Assembly (NCBI RefSeq): GCF_003590095.1
Contig: NC_039481.1
Span: 12,307,895-12,371,894 of the forward strand
Reading direction: 5' to 3'
DNA: 64,000 nucleotides
DNA from: Trichoplusia ni
Lineage: Eukaryota > Arthropoda > Insecta > Lepidoptera > Noctuidae
Positions within the stretch are counted from its first letter, which is position 1; every line of letters begins with the position of its first letter. Shown in pieces: positions 1-11,385 of this stretch. The notes under the pieces are model-generated. The model did not search any database. It was not told the origin of the DNA and was given only the letters and a program-made list of their open reading frames with translations. The translations under genes were made by a program, and so were the position numbers.

Positions 1-769
1 CGACGAGGGAAAACTCCTATTAAACATACCCAGAAATATTACCGGTGTATTTCGTTAAACCCGAAATGTACGGCGTTTTATTTCGTAAATGATTTATGGC
101 TCTCATGCGAGTTTCCGATTCGATTTTTGTTAATTGGTCCATTTTGATATTACGGTAATTGAATCAAATTGCTTCGGAAACTTTTAATTAGACATTCGAT
201 AAGTATAAAAGTATTCATGTTTTGTGGAATTTTTGACATTGAATGTTTGTATGGTACTGTAACCAAAGTGTCTGTCCGTCTGTTCATACGTCTGTCACAA
301 GCAAGCTGTTTTCAAAAACTTCAAATTGTGGTTCATTCACCTAGATTTTTAAACTTAGTTATTCTTAGCTATATGAATGCTTTATCATTTGACTGTCTCT
401 AAAAAAGAGTACGCAGTTGTAAAAATCTAAAAGCCTCATAACTCCATATAACATTTTAAGCAGGAACTTAGCTGAAAAAGCACGCATTCACATGTTTACA
501 CCTCTTTGCACTTAACTACATAATACACCTCCTTTCAAAACCGGCAAAATAAAACTTTATATAAACAGGCTTCACTCAATAAATGCCCACTCATGGCCTT
601 TTATTTGCAAACAATCTCAATATAATGTATTCAGGCAATAATCTAGGCTAGGTAATAAATTATAAACGCCGACACGCAATTTTTCAAAGCTTTTGTGTGC
701 AAATGCTACGAGAATACTAAATGGTATTATATAAATAAGTTATTTTCTAATTTTCCGTATCTACAGTAC
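1..769. other. AT-rich non-coding DNA
   Basis: I see no gene here. The frame open from 169 to 402 begins at a TTG, runs over a repeat fragment and reads as chance sequence. The only structured piece is a short GTCY-type fragment, listed separately. Confidence 0.6.
238..305 (+). repeat. fragment of GTCY-microsatellite MITE family
   Basis: The run GTGTCTGTCCGTCTGTTC followed by CGTCTGTCAC matches the microsatellite core of the much better copies at 48921 and 56238. The conserved left part and the CTGTATCTCATGAA segment that normally follows are not recognisable, so this is a decayed fragment or a coincidental GTCY run. Confidence 0.35.
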
Positions 770-912
770 TACTAGTACTGAGGGTCCCCTGTCTGTTCGT
801 TTTGCTGTCACCTGGCTGTATCTCATGAAGTGTGATAGCTATAGAAATCATTACTTTTTTAGGTCATAATGTATTACTAATACCGCTATAATAACAAATA
901 CATTAAATTATA
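770..912 (+). mobile_element. GTCY-microsatellite MITE, partial
   Basis: The copy runs from GAGGGTCCCCTGTCTGTTCG through CACCTGGCTGTATCTCATGA and GTGATAGCTATAGA to CCGCTATAATAACAAATAC. These blocks occur in the same order in the 48921 copy. The family is known in Lepidoptera as MITEs carrying hitchhiking (GTCY)n microsatellites. The left end is lost and no target duplication is visible. Confidence 0.6.
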
Positions 913-1588
913 TCCATACTTCTACATACATCATAGTTTTTTGACACTACTTCTATTAATATGATAGATAAAACATCAACCGATACAGCCTAACTAATTT
1001 GAAATAAGAACTTTATTCAGAATTTTAAAATCAATTCCCTTAAGTTTCATTACAACACACACTCACATGTTTTTATTATTCAATGCTGCACTTTTCTATA
1101 GAAAATCAAACAAAATATAACTTTGTACTCTATCCTCCGTGAGTGGGTAGATGTACAATTTCCTGGAACCTCCATATTTCGACAAATGTTCTCGAGACAT
1201 CCTCCAGGGACCAGACAAAAGTTTTCTGATGGAAAATGTGAACAAAAGTTAACGTAGAGTATGTTTATGTCAAATATTCATTGAAATAAAACTGTAAGGT
1301 GACAAAAAGGTCAAAAATTCCGCCTTTTTTAATGGTATCAGAAGTTATTTTTAGGTGTAGGTACTATGATTTGAACTTTTATCACATGTACGTCAAAAAT
1401 TCCACATTTTGCAAGCTATACTTATGTTTTTTAGTTTCTTGTTGATCACGTGGACAATTCAGTACTTCAGTTCATAATCTGTCAAAATTAATTCCCCAAA
1501 AAAAATAGGATACGATCTTTATTTTCATCGCGTATTAAGTAATATTATGTTGACACAGTAATTATTAGGTACAGTAACTGAGGATGGT
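913..1588. other. AT-rich non-coding DNA, nothing recognised
   Basis: There is no open frame of note, no RNA-like fold and no recognised repeat. The slightly more complex stretch around 1140-1250 has no second copy that I can find in the window. Confidence 0.5.
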
Positions 1589-1680
1589 TCATTATTAAAT
1601 GATGCAACGGCTTACTCACGCGTATCTATCGGGATCGCTCGACTAGTTTCGGACCAAACCGTTGCTTAATTTAATAATGA
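1589..1680. mobile_element. short inverted-repeat MITE
   Basis: Left end 1589-1610 and right end 1659-1680 are near-perfect inverted repeats of about 22 bp. Both read TCATTATTAAAT...GCAACGG from the outside in. The interior contains ACTCACGCGTATCTATC and GACTAGTTTCGGAC. Related material occurs at 5581, 54970 and 57278, so this is a dispersed non-autonomous family. The copy is only 92 bp, and I could not define a clean target-site duplication. Confidence 0.65.
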
Positions 1681-2220
1681 GACAGGTAGTAAGTCGAAAT
1701 CTTGTATGTCACTATCAGCACACTTCATACCGACAGGTGATGTCACTAGCCTCACTTTCACTCACACACTCACTCAGTTTTCGCAATTCGTATTGATATA
1801 ATAAAATTATGAATACAACATTTTTTTAAATTACCTCACAGTCTTATTAAATGGCTTTAATTCAAATACTCAATTGTATTCCACCACAAAGATGAGACTT
1901 AAAATAACTAACATTCTAGTTATTTGTCTAATCCCACTTCAATTACCTACTCGCACCTATTAACATGAATCTATTATCAAGTACTAGCCTCAAATTCAAT
2001 ATGTAAAGTTGTCACCAACATCAGTACCATTTTGACACCCTCAAATTGAAATTTAGCGCTCCTACTACACAATTTCAATCAGTGATAATCCACTAGATTA
2101 ATACTATTGATTTTGATAATATTTAATGCGCTATTTGTAGGATTATTGCTTACCACAACTTTGCATTATATTAAAATTCGATGTGGTTTTAAATGCGATT
2201 TCAATTGATTCGTGTTTTTG
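1681..2220. other. AT-rich non-coding DNA, nothing recognised
   Basis: No gene, fold or repeat copy is supported in this stretch. Confidence 0.5.
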
Positions 2221-2395
2221 AACCCCTACGCAAAAAGAGGTTTGGTATAAGGTTGACGTGTCTGTCTGTGATATGTGTGTCTGCGAAACGGATTAAATGA
2301 GAGTAATCGATTTTAATTTAGTTTGTTTTAAGGGTGATTATGTTAGTAGACATGGCTTGATGAAAACCGGACGAAACGTTTAAAAGTTGTGGGTT
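2221..2395 (+). repeat. lepidopteran dispersed repeat (CGCAAAAAGAGG type)
   Basis: From memory of lepidopteran genomes, this matches a common short repeat. The order is: ACGCAAAAAGAGG, then GGTTGACGTGTCTGTCTGTG, an AACGGATTAAAT block, TTTTAATTTAGTTTGTTTT, then GACATGGCTTGATGAAAACC and a final GTTTAAAAGTT. No second copy is in the window, so the call rests on recognition only. The ends are approximate. Confidence 0.45.
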
Positions 2396-2783
2396 TGAAA
2401 GTGGGAAAAAATAACCAAATGTCTGCAAATGTACTGAAAGCGCAATTAAAAGCTTAGATAAATAGTGTATTTATGACTTAATCGAGAGAGTCCTTAGCTG
2501 AGTTTGATGATAAAATTGGTATTGGGAAAATTGGGTATAGGAGTCGGAATGTCAAATGTGTCGGAGTTGTCAAGTCTTTGCAATTCTACTAAAGATGATT
2601 TGTCATGTAGGTTATTGACAGTAGGCATTTGAAAAAATATATTGTGTAAAGAATGTATTAGAAAACTCATTTAGATATATTATGAGTAGATATTAGAGCG
2701 AATATAAACTATTAATGACTTAGCTTTCCCCGATATAACTATTTCCAACGAAATATTTGCCCTTAATAATAAATATAAAAAAT

Positions 2784-2998
2784 GCGGACAACATCACATA
2801 CATTGTTCTGAACCCAAAGTAAGTTGCTAAAGCACTTGTGTTATGGAATTCAGATACAACGAAGGTACCACAAACACCCAGACCCGAGACAATGTAGAAA
2901 TGTGAATTTCTACATTGACCCGACCGGGGATCGAACCCGGGACCTCAGAGCTAGCGACACCTTGAAACCGGTGCGTACGCCACTCGACCACGGAGGTC
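2784..2998 (-). mobile_element. tRNA-derived SINE, near full length
   Basis: Read on the minus strand, the element starts with a tRNA-like head. A pol III A box TGGTCGAGTGG lies at 2980-2990 and a B box GGTTCGATCCC at 2927-2937, preceded by GAGGTCCCG. A tRNA-unrelated body follows and ends near GTATGTGATGTTGTCC. The would-be acceptor stem pairs only over its first few positions, so this is a SINE head and not a working tRNA gene. The body opens with a 12-bp perfect inverted repeat at 2890-2917. The composition matches an abundant lepidopteran SINE (the Metulj/HaSE type, from memory). No poly-A tail is seen. Confidence 0.8.
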
Positions 2999-3650
2999 GT
3001 CAGTAATAATAATTGATGTCCAACTAAATTTAATAGTTAAAGGAATAAATGCACCGATTTCAGCTCTTAAATCATCTACAATCCTTTGTAAACACGGAAA
3101 GACAGAATAGACACGGATGATAAATCGAACCAACTACTAAATTAGCATGCGCATCCATTTTCAAATAATTCCGCCATTTTTATTTCCGAGTCATTGTTGC
3201 CAACATGACGACGACGAAGACTATTAACACACTCCGTATAAAGGGCAATTTATCATTTTGATCGCCAGATAAGGTATACAAAGAGAATTTATAATTGAAA
3301 ATATGTCCAATTTTATCGTTATCCGTGTGAATTATGATTGGGTTTCATTTGGTTAAAATGATCCGTTTAATTAAGTGTTAATTATTGCGTTGGATATTAT
3401 ATATTTTTAATGATTGGATTTTAATTATGGAATAATGTTTACTGGTTTCACTTGTCCATTCATCAAATAAGCTATAACCGATTGAAGTGGTTGTTTTTAA
3501 TATGTGTCCTTTTTCCCACTGAGATTGTTTTTGAGTAATCTTAGCGCCTGATGATAGTAAGTTTGCTGAAAGTGCCTACATTCTTTTATTGTAGAAGTAA
3601 ACAGGATTTAGCACGTCTTATATCAGATTTAAAGTCATATAAAAAAAATA
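2999..3650. other. AT-rich non-coding DNA
   Basis: No gene is supported. A short ATG frame beginning at 3204 runs about 18 codons and stops, and it has no other support. Confidence 0.5.
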
Positions 3651-3922
3651 ACCGGTCAAGAGCGAGTCGCGACGATGCGGGCTTTTTACAAATAGGGGAA
3701 AGAACAAATCGGTTGGGTGACAAATAAATTTGAGGGTGGGTTCGTAACCCACGAATGTATTTCTCACCCAGCAAATATATCAGCGTGACGTAACTAACAC
3801 ATAATACGTAACTCTAGCCAACACAGGTCGGGAGATACACTCTGGTGACAGACGAACAGACTTCGAAGAAGTGCTTTAGGAAAAGGAGGATTCCGTTTTT
3901 ACCCTTTGAGAAGGCGCCCTAA
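3651..3922 (-). mobile_element. GTCY-microsatellite MITE, near full length, diverged
   Basis: On the minus strand it opens with AGGGCGCCTTCTCAAAGGGT and AAAAACGGAATCC. A decayed GTCY core (GTCTGTTCGTCTGTCACC) follows at about 3843-3862. It closes at 3651 with GCGACTCGCTCTTGACCGGT, the typical far end of the family. Both termini are present, which makes this one of the more complete copies. The interior is heavily diverged. Confidence 0.6.
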
Positions 3923-5580
3923 ATAATGTTTAATAAACCTTTTACAACAAATTACAAGTCATAAAACTTAATAAATTTGGAGTAAATCACTCAAGTATAA
4001 AACACAGATGGCAACATAACATTTTGAGTTTTAACGAAGACGATATCCATTTTTTTATAATTTTAAAGAAAGCTAAACGTTCGTTGCTCAGAAACTGAAA
4101 ATCTCTTAAGTAATACCGAGAGTTTTCTGTAGCGTAAAAATGACAGCACTTAGAATGAAATCCTTTTATTTAAACTTCAAGAAAACTAAACAAGTCGAGA
4201 AAAGAGTTGTTAATACGAATGTATCTCTCAATCTAGATTTTTATTTTATACTTGGAACGCCTTTGAAAATGGAGATCGCGACGCTGGTATTTGTCTCAGC
4301 TGCCAGTATCAAGTTATAAGGATTTAAAAGATGAAAAATCAACAATACTGTCTTTGTTTCCTTTTTGAAAAATCTTTTATAAAGGTGGTTAAGTATGAGT
4401 CGGACTTTGGTCACAGATTAGTAAATAGTTACTACGTAACTTTGGACATATTAGAGACAGATTGGAGAAGTATTCGTTAAGTTTACAATCGTATTTGCGG
4501 TATTTACGGTTGCTTAACCTCGATTAGAATAAGTATTGTTGTTTTAGTAGCAATAGAAATATCACTATAAGTGAAATTTTCAAGTGTCTTCGTATGATGG
4601 TTCATTTGAATACACCATTATGACAAACGGGCGGACAGCAAAGCCTTAAAATGCTTTTCGTAAGTAAAATAAGTTTAAACAAAAGCAATATTAAAAGCGT
4701 ATTCTTGGATTCAATATGAGCCGTTAAAACAAACACTTCTCAAATAATATCGACACCCATTAAAATTTCATCGCACTTTTCAACCATCCAACGATATGAC
4801 AAGCATGAACATTGATATAATATTATTAGCAAAAATCACAACATCCACAAAGTACGTACACGGAATATCAATACACCAAAAAACGAACGTAACGCCACAA
4901 GCCGCTTACATTGCTGCATTAATCTTATTAAGTAACAATTGTTCTCGAACATATCACGCAACGAATGCACACCAGTCAAGTTAACGCAATATTTTAATGT
5001 AATTAGTGAACGTACCGCGAAGTATCGTGCTTGACATAAAAATATTACTATTTTAACAACTTCATTATGTTTATGAAGGATTTTATTATATTCGTGAGCT
5101 AGTGTTGTTTATTTTTTTTTATATGCTGTGAATTTTTTGCGTTTTTATAGTTGGAATATAAGTATGTAACAAGTGTCGTTTTTAGTCTGGTTGGTAACAG
5201 AATTTTGAAATTTGAAATCAAGTCGACCATTTTTATAATTGATTTGCTTATAATATACCTACTGCCGTTCCTGGATATTACCGATGGGTTCGGATGTATA
5301 GCAATATTTTTTTATAAATGTAATTGCATTTATATTACAGTAAGTAGTGTTAATCTAGGCATAATATCTGGATAGAATAAAAACATGTAAGTCATAGAAC
5401 AGGGCCTTTTACCTATTAAAGTATTACAATTGCAATTGAAGATGACAGCGATTATCTGGCACCAGATTTCGAGATCAAAATCTTTGCAAATATTCGCCTT
5501 AACAAATAACAAACAATACGCTTTTTTGGGATTCGAGTTGTTGTGTTAAAAGATCATTATTTTGCAAATAAAGGACATTT
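3923..5580. other. AT-rich non-coding DNA, nothing recognised
   Basis: Two open frames of 62 and 74 codons (4796-4984 and 5151-5375) are rich in I, N, K, F and L, as chance frames in AT-rich DNA are. Neither shows a motif or convincing splice sites. No repeat copy was found. Confidence 0.5.
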
Positions 5581-5617
5581 TTAAATGATGCAACGGCTTA
5601 GTCACGCGTATTTATCA
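5581..5617 (+). repeat. fragment of the 1589-type MITE
   Basis: AAATGATGCAACGGCTTA and then GTCACGCGTATTTATCA match the left part of the elements at 1589 and 57278. The right inverted repeat is absent. Confidence 0.5.
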
Positions 5618-6608
5618 GTCTCACTATGGTTACTATAAAAAAAACGAAGGACATTATTACATTTGACGCAACATTATTATATAATTAAAAACAAACATGG
5701 AATGTTACATAATATTTAGAGCTCGTATAAAATCGCGTGACAATAAGACAGCCCTATTTATAATTCCATACGCAGACTGAAAGATAAATTGCGAGGGTAG
5801 GTGCAAAAATGTTTTTATTCACGATACATAATGCTATTATAACGTTAAGCTTATATGGGGCATTTATTAATTTTGTATTCAGTATTTTTTTGCTCAAGGT
5901 ATTTTATATGTGAGGCAAGAATTCGTTTATAGTCTACTTTTAAGTATCGGTATGTAGAGTTAAATAGTTCCTTTATGAAGAATTAACAAGAATTGTATTT
6001 TAAAATCACTTTTTTTCTTTCTATGGTTATTGTCATTGAGCATTCAAAAGCTTCTCTTTATGTGTCGCACTTACCGTACAAGGAAATAACCATAGCAAAT
6101 ATTTATTACCCAAAAACATCTGTTTCAAACAAACATTTTTCCCCGAAACAAATGTAATACACTTTCTCTCCGAGCTATGGAAACGGTATAACTAATAGAA
6201 TCCACATTTTCAGCGCCATTGCCCCAATCCTTCACTGTGGACCTAAATAAACTAGAGGTCCGATAATAAATGCCTTCGTTATAACGTAAACCGATATACT
6301 CACACTTCTAACATGTGGAGGTTGTAGTGTTAAAGTGATTTAACTTCCCTTCCAAAATTATAAGGTCATAACTATCAAGGTTGCATACTTAACTAATGTT
6401 ATAAATGCAATTAAGTTTTTTTTTGGTATAATTTCACGTTAAACTACAAAAACGATAATTTAAATTCTTAGACAAATGGAAAGTGTTTGCTGTTAGCGAG
6501 TATAAATCCTGTATAGCATTATGTAGAGCATAGTGCAAAGATTATCTCCGTATTCATATTGAAAAGGAAACTATACCCAAAACCTAAGTTATTTAGGTTA
6601 TAACACTC
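5618..6608. other. AT-rich non-coding DNA, nothing recognised
   Basis: No gene, RNA fold or repeat copy could be supported. Confidence 0.5.
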
Positions 6609-6778
6609 CACCGATAGCCGAGAGGTCACCATGATACGTGATGTGGGTTTGATCTCTCGAAAAACAAACGTTTGTGTGATCCACGAATGCTTGTTCTGAA
6701 TCTGGGTATCTTTGTGCATGTAACTTGAATATTTGTGAATGTCCCCGCGACAAGGATTCAATTCGTTAGTGGCGGAGT
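6609..6778 (+). mobile_element. tRNA-derived SINE, family 2
   Basis: An A box TAGCCGAGAGG lies at 6615-6625 and a B-box-like GGTTTGATCTC at 6646-6656. A body follows that reads AAACGTTTGTGTGATCCACG, AATGCTTGTTCTGAA, TGGGTATCTTTGTGCATGTA and CCCCGCGACAAGGATTCAAT. The same body, in order, is found at 49628-49808. The head is tRNA-like, and the spacing between the boxes is shortened, so this copy is probably dead. The open minus-strand frame across it is incidental. Confidence 0.7.
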
Positions 6779-7307
6779 TAATATCTTTTTTTAAGTAGAG
6801 TTAAAAGAAAACACGAGAAATCCAGCTGTCTAACCAGTAGCTATTTCTGGCGGTAACCAAACTAACAAAATGGGGTAGTAGCCGTTAAAAAATTCAAAAA
6901 ATTTAAAAGAACACGTTTAAATGTAAATGCAGACCTTTCGTTTGAACACGCGTTCATTCGTGTGGTACCTGAGCCTTTAAATAAAATATGGTTCGAAAGT
7001 TGTGCGTTTATTTAACGCCTTTACATTAACTTCACAGTGTAAGTACACTATGTTAGAAACACGCAGAAATTGTAGTTTGTTTGTAAATAAAAATGTCTTT
7101 GACCTTTAATTAACTTCTTATACTTGTGAATAAAGTTATAAATTAATTATAAAAAATAATGTTGGATTCAATTATACTTAGAATAGTAAGCCTCAGTCTA
7201 AATTAAGGGAAGCTTTAGCGTCTTTCCGTGAAATCTGTTAAAATAACATTATTTTTCAAAAGTTTCAAAAGTATTTATACAAATGTTTATGTTTTTTTTG
7301 GTGTAGA
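6779..7307. other. AT-rich non-coding DNA, nothing recognised
   Basis: No gene or repeat is supported. Confidence 0.5.
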
Positions 7308-7375
7308 CGGAGGAATCCTCAAGGACACTCCTGAGAAAGCTTGTAGTGTCAGACTTTTACTGACTAAAAGTGAAT
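7308..7375 (+). repeat. dispersed repeat family A, fragment
   Basis: AGGAATCCTCAAGGACACTC, followed by TAGTGTCAGACTTTTACTGA, matches the first half of the copy at 33581. The second half (CGTCATCCGCG and onward) is missing here. Confidence 0.55.
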
Positions 7376-8505
7376 GCTAAGTTGTGCTCAAACGTACACG
7401 TTTATAAATGAAATTAATAGAAAATTAAAATAATTTGTAATATTAGTCTGTTTTCTGTCAATTTCGAAGCTTTTTTTGTTCTGTATCAACAATCACTTTT
7501 AGCTTAATGAATACGTTTAAAGTATTTATTGTAGAGCACTATCAACGATAACTAAATTAAATCCCAATTAATATTAGAGTGGTCTTCCTGAAATATTGCG
7601 TTTTGGCCTTTGATGATTTGTTGAGGTAACCCTAGTTAATTCAATTTAACAAAGTGCGTACCCATATCTTCTTAAAATTTATAAACAATTTTATTAAGAG
7701 AATTTCCTGTACTGATAATTTTGTTTTCAATGTCTTTGGCAGCAAATTCGGTTTTATTGCCTTCTCGGTATTTTCTTGATCTTTGTTCCATGGTTTGTGT
7801 TTCCTAGTAAATTCTATTACTGGTTCACACGCGAACCTATTTTTCCTTTTGTTAATGTGCGCCTGATTATGCCAGCTATGTCGGCAGCTTATTCCGTTGA
7901 ATTTACTGTGTCCTGTTTGAATAATGGGGAAGAATATTAATGATTATTCTTTTATAATTGGTTATGTGTTTATATACTGTTATTGCCAATGTCATCAAAA
8001 ATACGCTAACTGAAATTCGCCACAAAATATTAAAAGTTGTAAAATTTTCCAATCAGACAAAATGAGAATTTAATTACTTAAAATTAAACTAAACTAAAAC
8101 TTATTTCATTAAGATAAGGCTTGTTATCTTTTTGATTTCGTAAAATGACTACATGTTGAAGATACAAACTTTATTTTAGACCTTTATTCTGTAATCTTGT
8201 TAAAGTTCTTTCCGACGAAAGTGCTCTTCACTCGTCACAAAGAAAATAACGCTAAGTTATGACACACATTTTGTGAAGTTTTGAAAGATTTCTCAGTAAA
8301 TATTTGATTTAACTTTAATATAGTTGAAGATAAGTTTCCTGTTGTTGTTGTCGTCATCTTCAAAGATTTTGCTTCGAGATTGAAAGGCTCCTTCCGATAG
8401 AAAATTTGTAGATTTAAATACCACGTCAAATAAACGACAATATGAACCACAGTACTCTAAAACTTTGAACAATAGAAATACAGTTAAAATAAAATTCAAT
8501 TGTAG
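7376..8505. other. AT-rich non-coding DNA, nothing recognised
   Basis: No gene is supported. The minus-strand frame 8293-8634 (113 codons, the longest in the window) overlaps the better plus-strand frame at 8506-8730. Its residues look like a shadow of that frame. Confidence 0.45.
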
Positions 8506-8730
8506 GAATTCCTTCACAATCCCCAGAGGTTCAGGAAATACGTGCAAAAGACACGCCCGTCCAATTCTGGCCGATCTCTTAGGAAACAAGTTATCCGTGA
8601 CTCCGAATACATTGATTGTCCCATGGAAAGTCAAGACGACTTGGATTCCGCAACAAATTTAATCAGAAGGAAAAATAGGAGTCGTGGGAAATACACTTTC
8701 CAATTTACAGAATTGGGTAGGAAGCGATGA
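8506..8730 (+). CDS. candidate 3' terminal coding exon, unknown product
   Basis: A frame of 74 codons opens directly after an acceptor-like AATTGTAG at 8498-8505 and stops at TGA 8728-8730. Its composition is unlike the AT-driven frames elsewhere: it is rich in R, K, S, D, E, Q and P, with an acidic stretch (MESQDDLDSA) and a basic end (FTELGRKR). It is locally richer in G+C than its flanks. The frame would need an upstream exon, since it has no ATG near its start. A polyadenylation-like AATAAA lies at 8917-8922. I do not recognise the protein. Its length alone is within chance, and the acceptor lacks a strong pyrimidine tract, so this is a candidate only. Confidence 0.3.
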   Translation, partial: EFLHNPQRFRKYVQKTRPSNSGRSLRKQVIRDSEYIDCPMESQDDLDSATNLIRRKNRSRGKYTFQFTELGRKR

Positions 8731-8741
8731 ATTTACATGTG

Positions 8742-8749
8742 TGACGTCA
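8742..8749. promoter_or_regulatory. TGACGTCA palindrome (CRE/bZIP site)
   Basis: This is a perfect 8-bp cAMP-response-element palindrome, 12 bp after the stop of the candidate exon. The following GCACG is shared with the site at 29378. Binding is not shown by sequence alone. Confidence 0.5.
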
Positions 8750-9095
8750 GCACGTGCCTATCGGTGACCCTTATTGACCATTGTTCCTATGTGGTCATAG
8801 TTTTGTTCGTGCCACGTTCCTCTTACCGATAGTATACCGTTTATCAAATTTCGATTTTTTGATATATTACTTCTACTTCAGTATAATGTAAGTACTTATT
8901 AAATTAAAAATAGACAAATAAAAGACAAAATGAAAGTAAGCATGCTTTTAAAAGCTAACGATTTTAATTATAGAAAAGCATCTGATTAACCTAACGATTG
9001 AATAACATACAAATTATATCAAATCTATTATTATTATGGAAAAGGAATAACGTAAAGAAGGATCCACCATTTGCAATTCAAATAATACATCTCTG

Positions 9096-9357
9096 AGGGT
9101 CGATGTAAATGGCTAGAGATCGCTGTGACTTGCGGTTACCTCGGGGGTTCCACAAGGTATAATTATGGGTCCAGTCCCGATTTTATTTATTGTTTTTTTA
9201 CTCATTACTCTTTGTAGGGTTGAAAGAAATTTGTTGGTAGTTCTTATTGGATTGTTTGTAGGGATTGAAGTTATTGTTAGTAGTACCTATATACTCAGTC
9301 TAGAAAATACGGGTTCATTTCGGAGAATAGTTTATGAATTCAATAATTTGAGAACGT
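9096..9357 (+). pseudogene. LINE reverse transcriptase fragment, broken
   Basis: In one frame the DNA encodes RVDVNG, a stop, RSL, a stop, then LAVTSGVPQGIIMGP and a hydrophobic run. The block VTSGVPQGxxxGPxLF is a hallmark of the palm domain of non-LTR retrotransposon reverse transcriptases (jockey, RTE, R1 and related clades). The preceding VxxNG is also in the expected place. Two in-frame stops (9114-9116 and 9126-9128) and the lack of the YADD active-site block show that this is a fossil. After about residue 30 the similarity fades into hydrophobic AT-rich sequence. Clade cannot be assigned from so little. Confidence 0.6.
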
Positions 9358-11093
9358 GATGGTCTGATTGGTATATTTTCCTTTATCAATGGATATTTAC
9401 ATTATGGTCAATAACGGATCTAAGAAGAAATTATTTTAAATGCACTGTAAACGAAATACACGACAGTAGAAATAAACGATATTAAAGCAGATGCTGTCTT
9501 TGGTAAACTGGTCTAGTTGGGCACTATTGTAGTTGTAAATGCAAATATGAAATTTACGGTATAGCATCTAAGTACTTTAAATTATGTCCATCTAAAATTT
9601 CACTACAAAAAGTAAGTAAGCTGTCTATTGTCTCAAAATAATGACATTTTATGAATATCGCCTAAAATTTAATATCATCATAACACATATTATTTATTAT
9701 GCATGGACGAAATCTATTCAGTTCAATCATTTAATTATATAAATGGAAAGCGATACGTTTCAGTAAATATATTCAATAGAACATTACAGCCTAAATGATT
9801 TAGAGCGGCAATAATAATTCCTAAAGAAATTATACAGCTTTCAATGATTACGATACACAACACAAATAAAGCGACGTGAACTCACCGTTAATACATTCTG
9901 ATTATTATTTCGTAGTCGATTTGCATGAAAACAAAAGGAAACTGACTAAGGGCAGAACGCTAAAATTATTTCTGTTGGTAAAAAATAAGCGAGGATTTTA
10001 CATAATTCACCGAGTCGAAAAGTCCGTTCCGTATTATTTTTTATAACTTCGGCCGGTATTATCCTGGATTTGCAGTCCTATTGTGGGGTGACTCTGCGTT
10101 TTTCTTCAGTATTAGTTTTTTAAGATTTACGGATTTGTATGAGATTTTTTTGGATTTTTTCCATGCGCTTACTGTGCGCTTTTTAAGCAGCTCTTATTTC
10201 GTCAAGTAAGCGAGATACTGGTACGTGCATTCACCCAGTATCTTTTTCACAATGACAGTCTGATCTTAAACATCACGACAAGTCTGACGTTACATTAAAA
10301 GATAGGCAAAGAAGTCAATTAAATTTCCTTGGTATTAAAACACATTGTGTATTTATAAAATAATAATTTTTGGTCAGACAAATAACTTGTAAGTTCTTTG
10401 TTGAAAATTAGTCTTAGTTTATGTTCATGTTAATTGACCTACTAATTGCAAAGTTATCTGATTCTCTCTTATATGGGTAATATGATTCAATATTTATCAA
10501 ATTATGAAGCTGTATCATCCATAATTTGATAAATTTTATCAATAAAATGTTGTTCGTTATATTCCACAAAGTTTTCGCACATGCCTAATGATGCTACGTT
10601 TCCATTCAAGTAAACTGCGGAAATAATAAATGTTGCCGAAAATTCTTTCCTACCAAAGTTCCCGTGAACGTCAACTTTAATGCCAATTTGAGTTGAATAA
10701 ATTAAACATGGAAGTGCGAAGGTGGGTGAAGTTCAAAAAGCCTTTTATATTTATTGCAAAAGTTAGAATGTGATTTGAATAATTATTTTAAATTTAAATC
10801 CGTCCGCCATATTATGCATTGGGTACAAAGTTTTAAATAAATGAAATATAAACCTACTGGTATAATTAAAATGGCGCAGTTTCAACGAGATTTCGTTTGA
10901 GTTTTTCTTTGTCAAAGGATTTAGTAGTTACTGATTAAACAAAAGAATTGTTAAGGCCCTAATTATGCGGATTAAATTATGAAGTAGAAAATATTTTAGT
11001 AAAAAGTTTTTATCAAAATTTGCATTTGTTGAGCGGCGTTAAAAGTTGCAGAATCATATTCTTTTATTTTATCTCATTGTACTTATACTCAGA
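9358..11093. other. AT-rich non-coding DNA with one inverted repeat
   Basis: No gene is supported. Apart from the 15-bp inverted repeat at 10492-10534 I find no repeat copy or RNA-like fold. Confidence 0.5.
10492..10534. repeat. 15-bp perfect inverted repeat
   Basis: Arms ATTTATCAAATTATG (10492-10506) and its exact complement (10520-10534) flank a 13-base spacer. The stem is AT-rich, so the fold would be weak. Most likely it is a remnant of a small foldback element or a template-switch product. Confidence 0.6.
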
Positions 11094-11385
11094 CTTGCTG
11101 TTGCCCGCGACTTCACCCGCGTGGTTAGATGATATAAGTTAGGAATTTTTGAACGGAAGCCCTCGAAGTTGAATATTTTCCCCCGTTTTTGCCACATTTT
11201 CCATTGTATCTTCGCTCCTTATAGCCTAAAGCCTTCCTCGATAAATGGTCTATTCAACACAAAAATTATTTAAATTAAAAAGATTTTTTCAATTTGGACC
11301 AGTAGTTCCTGAGATAAGCGCGTTCAAACAAACAAACAATCAAATAAACAAACTCTTCAGCTTTATATATTAGTATAGATATAGA
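11094..11385 (-). mobile_element. Helitron-like element, family 1
   Basis: On the minus strand it starts TCTATATCTATACTAATATA and continues AAAGCTGAAGAG, GAACGCGCTTATCTCAGGAA and CAATGGAAAATGTGGC. It ends GCGGGCAACAGCAAG, with CAAG replacing the usual CTAG. The flanks are A before TC and T after the end, the A/T target expected of Helitrons. The same layout is seen at 18628, 22994 and 25815. There is no coding capacity. It resembles the short Helitron-like (Lep1-type) repeats known in Lepidoptera. Confidence 0.7.

Noticed and set aside
2909..2998. Possible tRNA gene with good A and B boxes
   Set aside because: The acceptor ends pair only over a few positions and the sequence runs straight into a SINE body, so it is a SINE head.
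8293..8634. Longest open frame in the window (113 codons, minus)
   Set aside because: Its length is what chance gives for this composition, and it overlaps a more plausible plus-strand frame.
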